DNA from: Anthopleura xanthogrammica
Lineage: Eukaryota; Cnidaria; Anthozoa; Actiniaria; Actiniidae
Direction of reading: 5' to 3'
Length of the DNA stretch: 64,000 bases
Assembly (NCBI GenBank): GCA_964019055.1
Contig: OZ025220.1
Location: forward strand, 10,482,098-10,546,097
Shown here: piece after piece, positions 1 to 20,575 of the stretch
Position numbering within the stretch: the first letter of the stretch is position 1
Layout of the letters: every line of letters starts with the position of its first letter
The notes under the pieces: model-generated
Seen by the model: only the letters and a program-made list of their open reading frames with translations
What the model was told of the DNA's origin: nothing
Database searches by the model: none
Program-made: the position numbers and the translations under genes

Positions 1-145
1 ATATGACAAAAATTGTAGTATATATTTAAAGAAAATTGAAGTATGATTGATTTTTATTATGTAGTTAAAATAGACCAGGTGTTCCTTGCTCATTTGCAAA
101 ATAAAAATTTGAATATGAAAGAAAATTTGCAAAACATTCTGGTAG

Positions 146-149
<4 letters not shown>

Positions 150-218
<69 letters not shown>

Positions 219-219
219 C
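150..219. repeat. (AAT)n microsatellite
   Basis: About 70 bp of nearly perfect AAT trinucleotide repeat. It lies inside the first intron of the PPIP5K-like gene. No coding capacity is inferred from it. Confidence 0.95.
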
Positions 220-316
220 AATGTTTATTGAGGATACCTACATCACTCAACAGTGCTTTACAGTAGGGTCCTTCTAAATGGTAGTCAAATGATGCCATCA
301 TGCAATCATCCCATAC

Positions 317-495
317 CTTTTTGTTCATGGCACAGATGCCTATCTTTATCTTATTTCTTCGTATTTCTTCTACTATAACATCCTCTAGCTCTTCTATCAT
401 TGGTTCCATGCCAATTCCCACAGCCGAAGACAGTGGACCCATGAAAGTGATGTCACTATCCCCTGTGTCGGACACGTCTAAGTATGTGGCTGACA
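317..495 (-). CDS. PPIP5K: PPIP5K/Vip1-like inositol hexakisphosphate kinase, first coding exon (partial gene)
   Basis: Reading leftwards, an ATG at 493-495 opens a frame starting [12 protein letters not shown]. It runs through an acidic stretch ([11 protein letters not shown]) to [12 protein letters not shown] and meets a consensus donor (AAG|GTATGG) at 317/316 in phase 0. The block [IV]xxGICxMxKK is the very start of the N-terminal ATP-grasp kinase region of PPIP5K/Vip1 proteins, which make inositol pyrophosphates (IP7/IP8) in the cytosol. An acidic lead-in before that block is also typical of the family. Only this exon is in the window; the rest would lie left of base 1. A farther ATG at 560-562 is possible but gives a less family-like leader. 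The assignment rests on a short motif, so confidence is moderate. Confidence 0.55.
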
Positions 496-591
496 TGGTT
501 CTTGTAATTAAAACTGTATAAGATGGACTGAAAACAATATTGTAATCATACATTAAATACATGACGAAGGATGGACTTGTGAAATGAATGA

Positions 592-1050
592 ATGAATGAA
601 TGGATGGATGGATGGATGGATGGATGGATGGATGGATGGATGGATGGATGGATGGATGGATGGATGGATGGATGGATGGATGGATGGATGGATGGATGGA
701 TGGATGGATGGATGGATGGATGGATGGATGGATGGATGGATGGATGGATGGATGGATGGATGGATGGATGGATGGATGGATGGATGGATGGATGGATGGA
801 TGGATGGATGGATGGATGGATGGATGGATGGATGGATGGATGGATGGATGGATGGATGGATGGATGGATGGATGGATGGATGGATGGATGGATGGATGGA
901 TGGATGGATGGATGGATGGATGGATGGATGGATGGATGGATGGATGGATGGATGGATGGATGGATGGATGGATGGATGGATGGATGGATGGATGGATGGA
1001 TGGATGGATGGATGGATGGATGGATGGATGGATGGATGGATGGATGGATG
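592..1050. repeat. (TGGA)n tetranucleotide array
   Basis: About 450 bp of virtually uninterrupted TGGA/GGAT tetranucleotide, edged by a few TGAA units. It is open in several frames on both strands (MDGW and HPSI repeats), but those frames are products of the period-4 repeat and are not genes. Regularly spaced GG doublets could form two-tetrad G-quadruplexes; this is inference. Confidence 0.97.
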
Positions 1051-1106
1051 AATATTATCCATGATGAAATGTTAAAGGAATAAATAAATGAATGGAATGA
1101 CAAATT

Positions 1107-1243
1107 AATAGACCTTTCCCAGATTTTCTTGAGTGACGTACTATGATAAGTTCACACATTTACTGTATTTTATCAAGTTCAACCATGGCTTAGAACCATG
1201 CACTGTTTCATGGTCACTCAAATGAATTTGGGAAAGGTCTATT
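1107..1243. mobile_element. MITE-like element, 137 bp, terminal inverted repeats
   Basis: The left end AATAGACCTTTCCCA is mirrored at the right end by TGGGAAAGGTCTATT. Further inside, TTGAGTGAC pairs with GTCACTCAA. No coding capacity. Size and structure fit a non-autonomous DNA transposon remnant. A target-site duplication is not obvious. Confidence 0.6.
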
Positions 1244-2199
1244 GGACGAGTATTGCACATGTCAATGAGTACATAATGGATGCATGGAATGACAATGAAT
1301 GAATGACTGGATAAATAACCAAAAGACCATTTATACCAGGTTAAACACCCCTCTAGGGAACAACATTTTTAAATACCACTGAAATACAGATCCACGTATT
1401 TGTAGATTAATGACAACGTACTCTATGAATGATCTGCTTGTGTGTCATGTGACTGACTGGGTATTTTTCCTGTCTTGCAAATTCTCGACCTCAATTAAAG
1501 CATTCAGTGTTCCTGACACCCTTTCAAGCCACAAAGCCTCTATTTTACTGTTCTATCACTATTTACCGGGTAATTTTGGATGTAATTTTGCAGATTTGCC
1601 AACATATTTAGTGTCGGTTAATTTACAGTCAAAAACCGCTTTGATATTGTTGTCGATTTGAAGCGAAATGAACGATTTTTTGCTGTTATTTCGTACACTT
1701 ACCTTTTTATATGTTATTTACATGTTTAAAACTCATAATAGATAGGTGCAGCTCTATACTTCTCGACATATTTTTAGAAAAATACGGTAAAAAAACATTG
1801 ACATTTTTAGAAATTACTGTTTCCTGTGAGTCGCCGGCTACTGTGTACAGCGGTAACATCCAGTACATTATAAATTTAATATCGCGGGATACCTGTGGTG
1901 CAGATCTAGGGCTTTCCTGATTGGTAGATTTCAAGCTCTTTGTTCCAGCAGCCTCTGTTAATGTTATGGGATATGAAAGGTTTCACACGTGTAAAAGAAT
2001 TATTGACATAATCACATCATCATCATCACCATGTATCATCACCATCATCAATCACCTCATCACCATCAATCACCTCATCGCGTTCTGTTGCTACCCAGTC
2101 ATCTCCTGTTCTGGGGGACGAACTTATCTAAATGCATTTTACCTGCATTTCAGTTTGTTTGTCCCTCTGAGTTGTCAGAGTGGCGGCAGGACGCAGTTC

Positions 2200-2351
2200 T
2201 CTATCACCTGTACTATCAATATTATGTTACAATATATATATACATTTTATTATAGAGTAGTTTAGATAATATAGATTAGTATATTTTCAGATGACGAGCC
2301 ACCGAGTGGATATGCTGAAATAAAGTCGTTATTATTATTATTATTATTATT
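2200..2351 (+). mobile_element. Possible 3' end of a retroposon with (ATT)n tail
   Basis: A unique stretch ends in GCTGAAATAAAGTCG followed directly by (TTA)n. A non-coding 3' end running into a simple-repeat tail is typical of CR1/L2-like LINEs and their SINEs. No reverse transcriptase remnant is visible, so this is a structural guess only. The rest of 1244-2200 shows nothing recognisable. Confidence 0.3.
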
Positions 2352-3395
2352 ATCACCATCATCACCATCATCACCACCATTATGATCACCATGTATCATT
2401 TTCATCACCATCATATTCACCATCATCATCACCATCATCAATCACCTCATCACCATCACCATCATCACCATCATCACCACCATTATGATCACCATGTATC
2501 ATTTTCATCACCATCATGATCACCATTATGATCACCATGTATCATTTTCATCACCATCATATTCACCATCATCACCACCATTATGATCACCATGTATCAT
2601 TTTCATCACCATCATCATCACCATTATGATCACCATGTATCATTTTCATCACCATCATCACCACCATTATGATCACCATGTATCATTTTCATCACCATCA
2701 TCTTCACCATCATCATCACCATCATCAATCACCTCATCACCATCATCACCATTATGATCACCATGTATCATTTTCATCACCATCATCATCACCATTATGA
2801 TCACCATCATCAATCACCTCATCACCATCACCATCATCACCATCATCACCACCATTATGATCACCATGTATCATTTTCATCACCATCATATTCACCATCA
2901 TCATCACCATCATCAATCACCTCATCACCATCACCATCATCACCATCATCACCACCATTATGATCACCATGTATCATTTTCATCACCATCATATTCACCA
3001 TCATCATCACCATCATCAATCACCTCATCACCATCATCACCATCATCACCACCATTATGATCACCATGTATCATTTTCATCACCATCATGATCACCATTA
3101 TGATCACCATGTATCATTTTCATCACCATCATCATCACCATTATGATCACCATGTATCATTTTCATCACCATCATCATCACCATTATGATCACCATGTAT
3201 CATTTTCATCACCATCATCATCACCATTATGATCACCATGTATCATTTTCATCACCATCATGATCACCATTATGATCACCATGTATCATTTTCATCACCA
3301 TCATCATCACCATTATGATCACCATGTATCATTTTCATCACCATCATCATCACCATTATGATCACCATGTATCATTTTCATCACCATCATCAATC
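2352..3395. repeat. ATC/CAC minisatellite array
   Basis: More than 1 kb built from short ATCACC/ATCATC words organised into longer units that each contain CATGTATCATTTTCATCACC and CATTATG. Unit lengths vary. Histidine- and serine-rich open frames across it are products of the repeat. Confidence 0.95.
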
Positions 3396-3510
3396 ATTGC
3401 TCCTCATTAACCTTAACCCACTTTATTCATCAAAATATTTTGTTTAATCTCCCACTTTTTTCTAAGTAGTAAGTGAAAGAGACATCAAAAACATCATATA
3501 TCTGTTTGAG

Positions 3511-3516
3511 TTTATT
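3511..3516 (-). terminator. Candidate polyadenylation signal for DPP8/9
   Basis: AATAAA on the minus strand, about 283 bases past the DPP8/9 stop codon. Position and strand fit, but no downstream GU-rich element was examined in detail. Confidence 0.4.
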
Positions 3517-3798
3517 TTTAATTATTGAATTTAAGAAATAATCCCTTTCTGTGGTAGCATTCAAATGTTTTACATTAACACCACACAAACAGCACAAAGG
3601 GTGACTTTAGCTGAACCTCTTACATGAGGTGGGCATCTAGCACAGGGAATCTAGGACCCCCTCAGGCACCATATAACCTGCCATATAACCATCTTGACAG
3701 CCTAGCTGTTGTGGCATGCATCCCCATCAGATGATCTAAAACTACACAGCAAATATGGTGTAGTTCAAAAGGAGCAAATTGACAAAAATTTAAAAATG

Positions 3799-14137
<10,339 letters not shown>

Positions 14138-14461
14138 GCCATTTTGTAAATATTTCCCAATAAAAAAACTCGACGCAAACTTGCGGAAAATTGCGAAATG
14201 TAACGGTCAGCGGACCGCTTCATTGCTACACCACAATCCACCGAAGACTTACCGAGAATGATACGAAAGAGTGGGAACACTTTACGAACTCAGCTCGATA
14301 TGTTCGCCAAGTCTCCGTATTTTCCGTGATTCTTAGCGAAGGATTATCGATGTTCTTGATCTTTATTTTCAAAACACTTGAAACACAAAATAGACAAAGC
14401 AACAACATACAGAAAGGTTCTATTCGCTTAATCGCTGAGGATAAAATAAGAAAAGAGAAAT
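14138..14461. promoter_or_regulatory. Shared 324-bp intergenic region between divergent DPP8/9 and BLOC1S6
   Basis: The start codons of two complete, oppositely transcribed genes are 324 bp apart, so both 5' leaders and promoters must fit in or overlap here. No TATA box is obvious. The arrangement suggests a bidirectional promoter (inference). Confidence 0.6.
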
Positions 14462-15987
14462 ATGGCGGCCACTGACGTCCAAGGATCAGTAGATAAAGCA
14501 ATCGGAGAGGTCGATCAAGAGGTGGAGGTTCTTGAACAAGAAGGAAAAGAGATGGAAAGTCTGAGTAAAGAGACGGAAGCAGCGATAGAGATGTTGAGTA
14601 CTGGAGTACTTTCTGCTTTTCTCCCTGAGATGGATAACATGAAGGAAAGAATACGTGAATTAACGTAAGAACAGTCGCTACAACCCGTGTACTGCTTTTA
14701 ACCTTAGAGCTTATAAAAAAACAAATTTTCATTATCAATGATGTTGTTTATATTAAAATTTAAAGTAGGCATTAACCGTGTTTTATTGCTTATTAGGGCT
14801 TATTAAGTTACCTTTTAGATAAAAACCTGGCTATTGACAAATATTTCTGATAGATAAATTCCTGATATTTTATAATGGCGATGATCATGGTGGTGATGAT
14901 GATCACATGATGGACAGAATGCAATATAACATTATCTGTGTAAAATTATACTAGGAGAGGGAAAATGGACTAGCTACCGGGGCATAGTTTATAGCATAAT
15001 ATATAGGTATTTATATATATATGTAAAGACTATTGTCTTTTTCTAGTAAAAATCAAGGCGTCCTTATTGAAACTATGCAGCAAGAAAATGCAAAGTTTGG
15101 AGAAAGTCAAGAAGCAAAGGCACTACTTGAGATTGTAAGTACTTTTTGCTAGTATCTCATGCACCATATAGGTCAGGTGTATTGATTAATGTTGCCAATC
15201 AAAATTCTATTATTATAACACAGATTTCACAAGTTAAGAGTTATCACAGTAAACTGAACAGTTTATTATTATAACACAGATTTCACAAGTTAAGAGTTAC
15301 CACAGTAAACTGAACAGAATACATCTTGAAATGGAACAAATTAATGAAAGAGTGGCAAGACTCAAGGTAATTGACTAGATCTCTTTATACACTGGGTGTC
15401 AGCTATGTGATATTATATTATAGAACCATGTTTTTCAGATCATTTGATCAATGCAAGACGATAGAGGAATTTTCATATTAGCGGGAAACAATACTGTAAA
15501 TCAGCATACTGTAGCCATACTGTACATGTACAGCTGTATCTATCATACCATAACTATGCACTTTGATTGAGTGTTTCGTTCAAAGTCGTACTGTATATGT
15601 TTCCCACTCATACGATAACCATTTTTATGTGAAGCCATTTCAATGTTATGGCAGGTCATACTGTGTGCGTGCTGTAAGTCAGTATGGGACGTTTCCCACT
15701 CATACGATAACCATTTTTATAAGAAGCCATTTCACAGCATACAGTATACATGGTATGCAGTACTGTGTAAGTACTGTAAGTCAGTACTCATACGAAAACT
15801 GCTCTAAGGCAATTTCGATAACTTTTGAATCATCTTGTGTGTGGTACAGAGAAGAGCGCACAAGTTGAAGGTACAAAAAGAGAAAGAAGAAAAGAATAAA
15901 TTAGATGCCAAGAAACGCGAACAAGAAATAGAAAGACAACTGATTGCCAAACCAGCGACAGATGAAGAAAGTATTGACAAAAAATGA
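14462..15987 (+). CDS. BLOC1S6: BLOC1S6 (pallidin), subunit of BLOC-1, complete, 4 exons
   Basis: Pallidin is a coiled-coil subunit of BLOC-1, the cytosolic complex that drives biogenesis of lysosome-related organelles and endosomal sorting; it also binds syntaxin. Exons: 14462-14664, 15047-15134, 15280-15366, 15850-15987; 516 nt, 171 aa (human 172 aa), all phases compatible. Diagnostic blocks are LLSTGVLSAFLPEMDN-like in exon 1 (pallidin LLSHYLPDL), then ELTKNQGVLIETMQQE, VKSYHSKLNRI and a basic tail ending ERQLIAKPA. The whole protein after about residue 20 is predicted coiled coil, with heptads and many E/K. The ATG context is ATATGGCGG; no earlier in-frame start is convincing. The exon 3 acceptor region is tandemly duplicated, and only the second copy keeps the frame open. 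Confidence 0.93.
15210..15321 (+). repeat. 56-bp tandem duplication of a splice-acceptor region
   Basis: The end of intron 2 plus the start of exon 3 of BLOC1S6 is present twice: AACACAG|ATTTCACAAG at 15223/15224 and again at 15279/15280. The copies differ by about one base. Using the first acceptor leads to TAA after about 16 codons; using the second gives the conserved protein. Confidence 0.9.
15590..15765. repeat. Imperfect direct duplication in BLOC1S6 intron 3
   Basis: TTTCCCACTCATACGATAAC followed by CATTTTTAT and AAGCCATTTCA occurs twice about 100 bp apart. No coding or RNA function is apparent. Confidence 0.7.
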
Positions 15988-16090
15988 TACCATTATGTAA
16001 CTATAGAAATACCATTTAATTAAGTTCCTGTTTATTGTGATAGAATATTATTAAAGAATTTTGGTAAATAACAAAATGTTCATAATTCTA

Positions 16091-16231
16091 GAGTGCAAAC
16101 AGTATATCTGTGAAACATTAGTTATTAATAAATAGTACGATTTTTGCAAATTCTATTGTTTTCTATAGTTTAATTAGCACTATTTTGTGCTATTTATTAA
16201 TTTGTATTTCACTGATATATTGTTTGCACTC
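16091..16231. mobile_element. MITE-like element downstream of BLOC1S6, then (CAA)n and a second short inverted repeat
   Basis: GAGTGCAAACAGTATATCTG at the left pairs with CACTGATATATTGTTTGCACTC at the right. A (CAA)n tract at 16232-16258 follows, and another inverted pair (TGAGTGTGAAAAGTTA / AACCTTTTCACACTCA) spans 16292-16375. The remaining intergenic sequence to 16850 shows only a G-rich run at 16488-16512. Confidence 0.6.
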
Positions 16232-16904
16232 GAACAACAACAACAACAACAACAACAAAGATCATAATAACAATGATAGTAGAGCAGATTTCATGAGTGT
16301 GAAAAGTTATGGCACTGACATGGTCACGGAACAGTGCAGTCCATGTCATACCGGTAACCTTTTCACACTCATACCAAATGTTATGATAAAAATATTTTTA
16401 AAGGGGAGTACAAGTAGAATTTATACTTGTAGATTGGCTTTGACAAAAAAAACACACAAGATTAATTCAACTTTTTTCAGTGGAGGGCCAGGAAGGGGGG
16501 AGGGGGGGGGGAGTTACCAGAAATATGGAAGAGAATGAAATTTTGAGGGATTGCCATTGCAAAGATAATGAAGTATTTGTAGCTCATAATTACCAACTCT
16601 ATATTCTTAATATAAAGTTATTATAATTACACAATAGTTTTCAAGTACTTCCCGTTGCTATGCACTTCTGCTAAACTGCTACCTTAAACCACAGGAAGCC
16701 CACCGCCGGACTTTTATTAGTGTATAAATTCAAAAAGAGTTCATAAATCAAAACATTTCAAAGGGATGCTTATTAATGTAATTGAGCAAAAGAAAATAAT
16801 GAATGTTGATCGATCTTCGATCTTGAGGCAGGCGCAATAAGGTAAAGAGTGGAATTTAAGCTTGGGCTTTCTGTGTTGCAGAGGCTTGGGACCCAGAGCA
16901 TTAA

Positions 16905-16916
16905 TTTGGCGGGAAA
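16905..16916 (+). promoter_or_regulatory. E2F-like site upstream of dUTPase
   Basis: TTTGGCGGGAAA matches the classic E2F/DP consensus TTTSSCGC-type core exactly and lies 70 bp before the dUTPase ATG. DUT is a known S-phase gene in animals, so a functional site is plausible; the match is seen, the function inferred. Confidence 0.5.
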
Positions 16917-16985
16917 GGCATTGATTAGGCGATTAGAAACGAAGTACAATCTTCATAAATAGTATTTCTAATATCCTTACTAACC

Positions 16986-19455
16986 ATGGGCCAGCTAGTA
17001 TCAACTGTTCTTTCATCAGTGGGATTATATTCCTGTCCAAGAGATGGCGATGAAGTGTTGTTCTTCAAGAGACTCACAGAGCTAGCGATCACCCCTACTC
17101 GAGGGTCGTCGCATGCTGCAGGCTATGACTTGTATAGTGCGTACGATCTAGTCATCCCTGCATCTGGTAAAGCTCTAGTCAAGACTGATATTGCTGTGGC
17201 TATCCCTGATGGATGCTATGGAAGAGTTGCTCCAAGGTAAATCTACATTACACTCGAATTTTATGGTAAAAATTCTTTGCATTCACGTGGTGTGTAAGGT
17301 TTCGGATCCTCAGATTTCAGCTCTATGATTCATTAAAAAATCATTTAATTTTACTCCGATGAAGGGAATATCTTTGATGAATTATAAGATGAATCTGAAT
17401 AATGGATAATTTTGAAAACTGTTTTTGATAATGGTCATCGATTGCTGACCCCAGTGGAGGATTTAAGTGGTGGTCACAGGGTGCCCAGCAAGTTCATCCC
17501 CTACTCAAAATCCTAGATCTGCCCCAAGACTCCCTGGGGATGACAGTTGCTGTCCACCTAGGGAGGGGTGGGGAGGAGAGGCTGATTGCTGATTTTGAAG
17601 TTGTGTAATCATTCACTGGATAAAAGCAGCACAATGAAACATTTTATCCCAAAATCCAAGCTTAACCCTATACGAAAACTTGATGCATTGAAAGATGCAT
17701 CATGGGATATATTTGGGTGAGCACCAAAATATGCTATATCAGAAATTTGATGTGTTATTTGTTACAGGTCAAGCTTGGCTTGGAAACATCAAATAGATGT
17801 TGGCGCTGGTGTGATTGACATGGATTACCGTGGTAACGTGGGTGTGGTATTGTTTAATCTTGGACCAACAGACTATGAAGTTCATCAAGGAGACAGAGTG
17901 GCGCAACTCGTGGTGGAGAGAATAAGCATGCCAACACTAGTTGAAGTAGAGGTAAGATGGTAACATAGCATGTTTAGCCCTGCAGCTGCATATTCTGCAA
18001 TGTTTTTTCTGCCTTCATTGTTCATTATGAGTTGCATGTAAGATTTACCCCTCCCAGGTATTCACTGTATGCAAGAACTGGCCAATCACAGCTTGCTTCC
18101 ATGCTTAGCCAAGTGGCACTAACAGTCCCTACCCTATACAAAAACATGCATTTTGACAAATGATGTAGAGAGAATATGTTTAAGTATGTGATATATAAAA
18201 AACTAAGGGAATATTTGCCATAATCTCTCCAATTATAACCCCAGGGCCCTCCCCCTGCTAGGGGCCTGCATTAAACATCAACAAGCAGCTCCTCTCCCCT
18301 TTTTAGACCACCAAGTACTGTGTACTGTGTTTTAAGTCAATGAAATTAATTAGTTATTCATTACATTGGAAATAATATAAATATTCAAACATAAATTGTA
18401 TCCTCAACCATAAATTGACATTTATTTTGCCAAGCTTTCGGGCTTAATTGCCCATCCTCAGGGCTAAATGTAACAAACAACGACAGATCCACAGATCAGA
18501 GGAGCTGCTATCTATCGAGAAGAACAAAGACGAGGAAAGGATCCACCTAAAGAGAGCTCTACAGGATAATGGATACCCACGGCAATTTGTAAGGAAATAC
18601 AACAAGGAAAGATCGAAGAAAGAACAAAGACCTGACGAGGAAGTTAAAGGCTATGTCACTCTGCCTTATGTCCAAGGAACCACAGAGAGAATACAACGTG
18701 TTCTGGCATCGTATGGGATAAAAGTTAGCGTAAGACCAACTTATACGCTAAAGAATATCTTAAGCAATGTTAAGGATCCATTACCGAAAGAGAAGAAAGT
18801 TGGCGTGATCTACTCAATCCCATGTGGTGAGTGTGATACAGTATACATTGGAGAGACGAAAAGAGCCATGGGGACGAGGGTTAAAGAGCACCAGGCCTGT
18901 GTACGGTTACAGAAGACAGAAAGCTCGGCGCTATCAGAACACGCGCATAAATTTGGACACTCAATAGCCTGGGATAATGCTAAGATATTGCAGAACGAAG
19001 GAAGATGGCACCAGCGAAAATGGGCTGAAGCTTGTTACATCAGCAAAAACAAGAGCGCCATTTTCAATAGAGACGCTGGTAGAAAGTTACCAGAAAATTA
19101 TTTAGCTATTGTCAAGGGTAATTAGCTTTCTCAATTCTAGAATGCATTCTTTATGTTAGCGCGCGCGCTCTAAATGTTATACTCGTGAGCGCTTAAAAAT
19201 GCTTGATTGCGCGATGAGCGTGAGTTAAGCAGTTGATTGTAACTGTCGTTGTTTGTTACATTTAGCCCTGAGGATGGGCAATTAAGCCCGAAAGCTTGGC
19301 AAAATAAATGTCAATTTATGGTTGAGGATACAATTTATGTTTGAATTATGATACCAACCAACAAAGAAATTTTGAATATAAATATTGTTCTGTATCTACA
19401 GGATCTAGATGACACTGCCAGAGGTGCTGGGGGATATGGATCAACAGGGAAATAG
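16986..19455 (+). CDS. DUT: Deoxyuridine 5'-triphosphate nucleotidohydrolase (dUTPase), complete, 3 exons
   Basis: A homotrimeric enzyme that hydrolyses dUTP to dUMP and pyrophosphate, keeping uracil out of DNA and supplying dUMP for thymidylate synthesis. Exons: 16986-17236, 17768-17951, 19402-19455; 489 nt, 162 aa. All five family motifs are present in order: [10 protein letters not shown] (45-54), GRVAPRSSLA (79-88, catalytic core), [16 protein letters not shown] (96-111, with the conserved Asp and Tyr), [12 protein letters not shown] (125-136) and the P-loop-like C-terminal [10 protein letters not shown] (152-161). The start is in a strong context (ACCATGG). The N-terminus MGQLVS fits an N-myristoylation consensus, unusual for dUTPase. 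Intron 2 hosts a Penelope-like fragment. Introns exclude a recent viral or retroposed origin. Confidence 0.96.
18375..19386 (+). mobile_element. Penelope-like element, 5'-truncated, with 100-bp inverted ends
   Basis: The element lies wholly inside dUTPase intron 2. A 100-bp segment at 18385-18484 is repeated in reverse complement at 19245-19344, apparently without mismatch. Between the arms lies an intact frame with a GIY-YIG nuclease. The possible target duplication ATATAAATATT occurs at 18375-18385 and 19376-19386, the right copy being 31 bp beyond the arm, which resembles the short tail seen on one end of Penelope elements. The arms contain CCTGAGGATGGGCAATTAAG then CCCGAAAGC, resembling a hammerhead-ribozyme core. 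Confidence 0.8.
18448..19125 (+). CDS. C-terminal remnant of Penelope-like retroelement protein: linker plus GIY-YIG endonuclease
   Basis: The frame is open for 225 residues, but its first codons lie in the inverted terminal repeat, so the ATG is probably fortuitous. A linker with [18 protein letters not shown], typical of the region after the Penelope reverse transcriptase, leads to [20 protein letters not shown], the GIY-YIG core (here IYS...VYIG) with its Cys pair. Then come R-x-KEH and [15 protein letters not shown], Glu in WAEACYI and a C-terminal Asn. Together these match the endonuclease that nicks the target for integration. No reverse transcriptase is present, so the copy cannot move alone; it is free of stops and may be young. 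Confidence 0.8.
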   Translation: MPILRAKCNKQRQIHRSEELLSIEKNKDEERIHLKRALQDNGYPRQFVRKYNKERSKKEQRPDEEVKGYVTLPYVQGTTERIQRVLASYGIKVSVRPTYTLKNILSNVKDPLPKEKKVGVIYSIPCGECDTVYIGETKRAMGTRVKEHQACVRLQKTESSALSEHAHKFGHSIAWDNAKILQNEGRWHQRKWAEACYISKNKSAIFNRDAGRKLPENYLAIVKGN

Positions 19456-19865
19456 ATACCGTAATCACATGATCAGCCAGTCATGTGACCTTGCGTTATC
19501 ACTTAACACGCTTCCATATTTGGCAGGACTATATAATTATAAGATATCTTTATTTAATGGTCAGAGCAAGAAGATAAACTAAAAGTCAACCATCCAAGTC
19601 TGTTAAAAGGACTTTGCTGCTTTATTATTATTATTATTACTTGGAGGTTTTTCTCTTTATAATGTAGAATTTGTCAGTTGTCACACCAACCATCTCAATC
19701 AGACTAGTAGGTATCTGCCTAGCCAACACTCATTCACTCATTAGACAGGTTTGTATACATAATCTAAATCTACATTTCTATCTTGTTACATACTGTACTG
19801 TACTTGATAAGACTAAGGTTGGAGTTTAATCAACTAATAAACAAGTTTTGCTTATTTCAGTGGTT

Positions 19866-19879
19866 TTTATTACAATAAA
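19866..19879. terminator. Overlapping convergent polyadenylation signals (DUT + and NEK9 -)
   Basis: TTTATT at 19866-19871 is AATAAA on the minus strand, and AATAAA follows on the plus strand at 19874-19879. They lie between the convergent stop codons at 19455 (DUT) and 20576 (NEK9). Additional plus-strand AATAAA occurs near 20189. Apart from these the 19456-20575 interval holds nothing recognisable. Confidence 0.35.
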
Positions 19880-20575
19880 TGTGTATGAATTGATCTCTTA
19901 TTACAGCAAGTAGTTTAGTTTCATTCATTTTTACAAAAAGAAAAATAGGAAAAATAAAGAGAGAGAAACAGGATGAGACATCTTGTGTTAGAAGGCTTTT
20001 GTGTCAAGATTGTATGCGATTATTGAATAGTGATTGAATGCGTCTATCAAAGGAAAGCAGGTTGTTTTCCTCAACCTCACTTCTACATTTTTTCACTTTG
20101 TGCTGTCTTCTCGGATTGGATTGAATGAGTGTGCATTTCCTTTCAAAAATGTAGGATATGTCTGTTCAGTATTGGTGACCAGTCATCAATAAAATCTTAT
20201 TTTTTCTTTTTTCAAAAGCGTAACTGTATAATAATAAATATGTTATATACATAATTTATATTCATGTGTATGGTGGGCCATGATGACATTCATTTCTATA
20301 TATTAATTTTGTTGGGTACCAAGTACAAATATATTGCGCCATGGTCAAAAATAACTGAGCAACAATAATTCATCTTTAAGTTTCCATCTGTTAATTACTA
20401 TTTCTTGCTATCTTACCAAAAGCGTTCTTCACATATCATTCAGTCTGGTGCACAATCCAATGTGTTAGAGGATCATGCAATTCGTGAAATATGTACATCG
20501 TGTTTTACGTTCTTAGCGCAACTCGCGTTAGACTACCACGTGATTCAACAGGCAACAACTTGTTTGTTTGTTCAT

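Noticed and set aside
592..1103. Long open frames MDGW(n) and HPSI(n) across the (TGGA)n array
   Set aside because: A period-4 repeat without stop codons is open in several frames by construction. No conserved sequence, splice context or start supports a gene.
2754..3060. Histidine-rich frames resembling metal-binding proteins (also at 5200, 25935, 33692)
   Set aside because: All lie in ATC/CAC repeats with no start context and no conserved flanks.
14226..14738. 170-codon minus-strand frame over the BLOC1S6 first exon
   Set aside because: Antisense shadow of the pallidin exon and shared promoter, with no conserved motif.
15224..15279. First exon 3 acceptor of BLOC1S6 as the true splice site
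   Set aside because: It leads to TAA after about 16 codons, whereas the second copy continues the pallidin coiled coil to a full-length protein.
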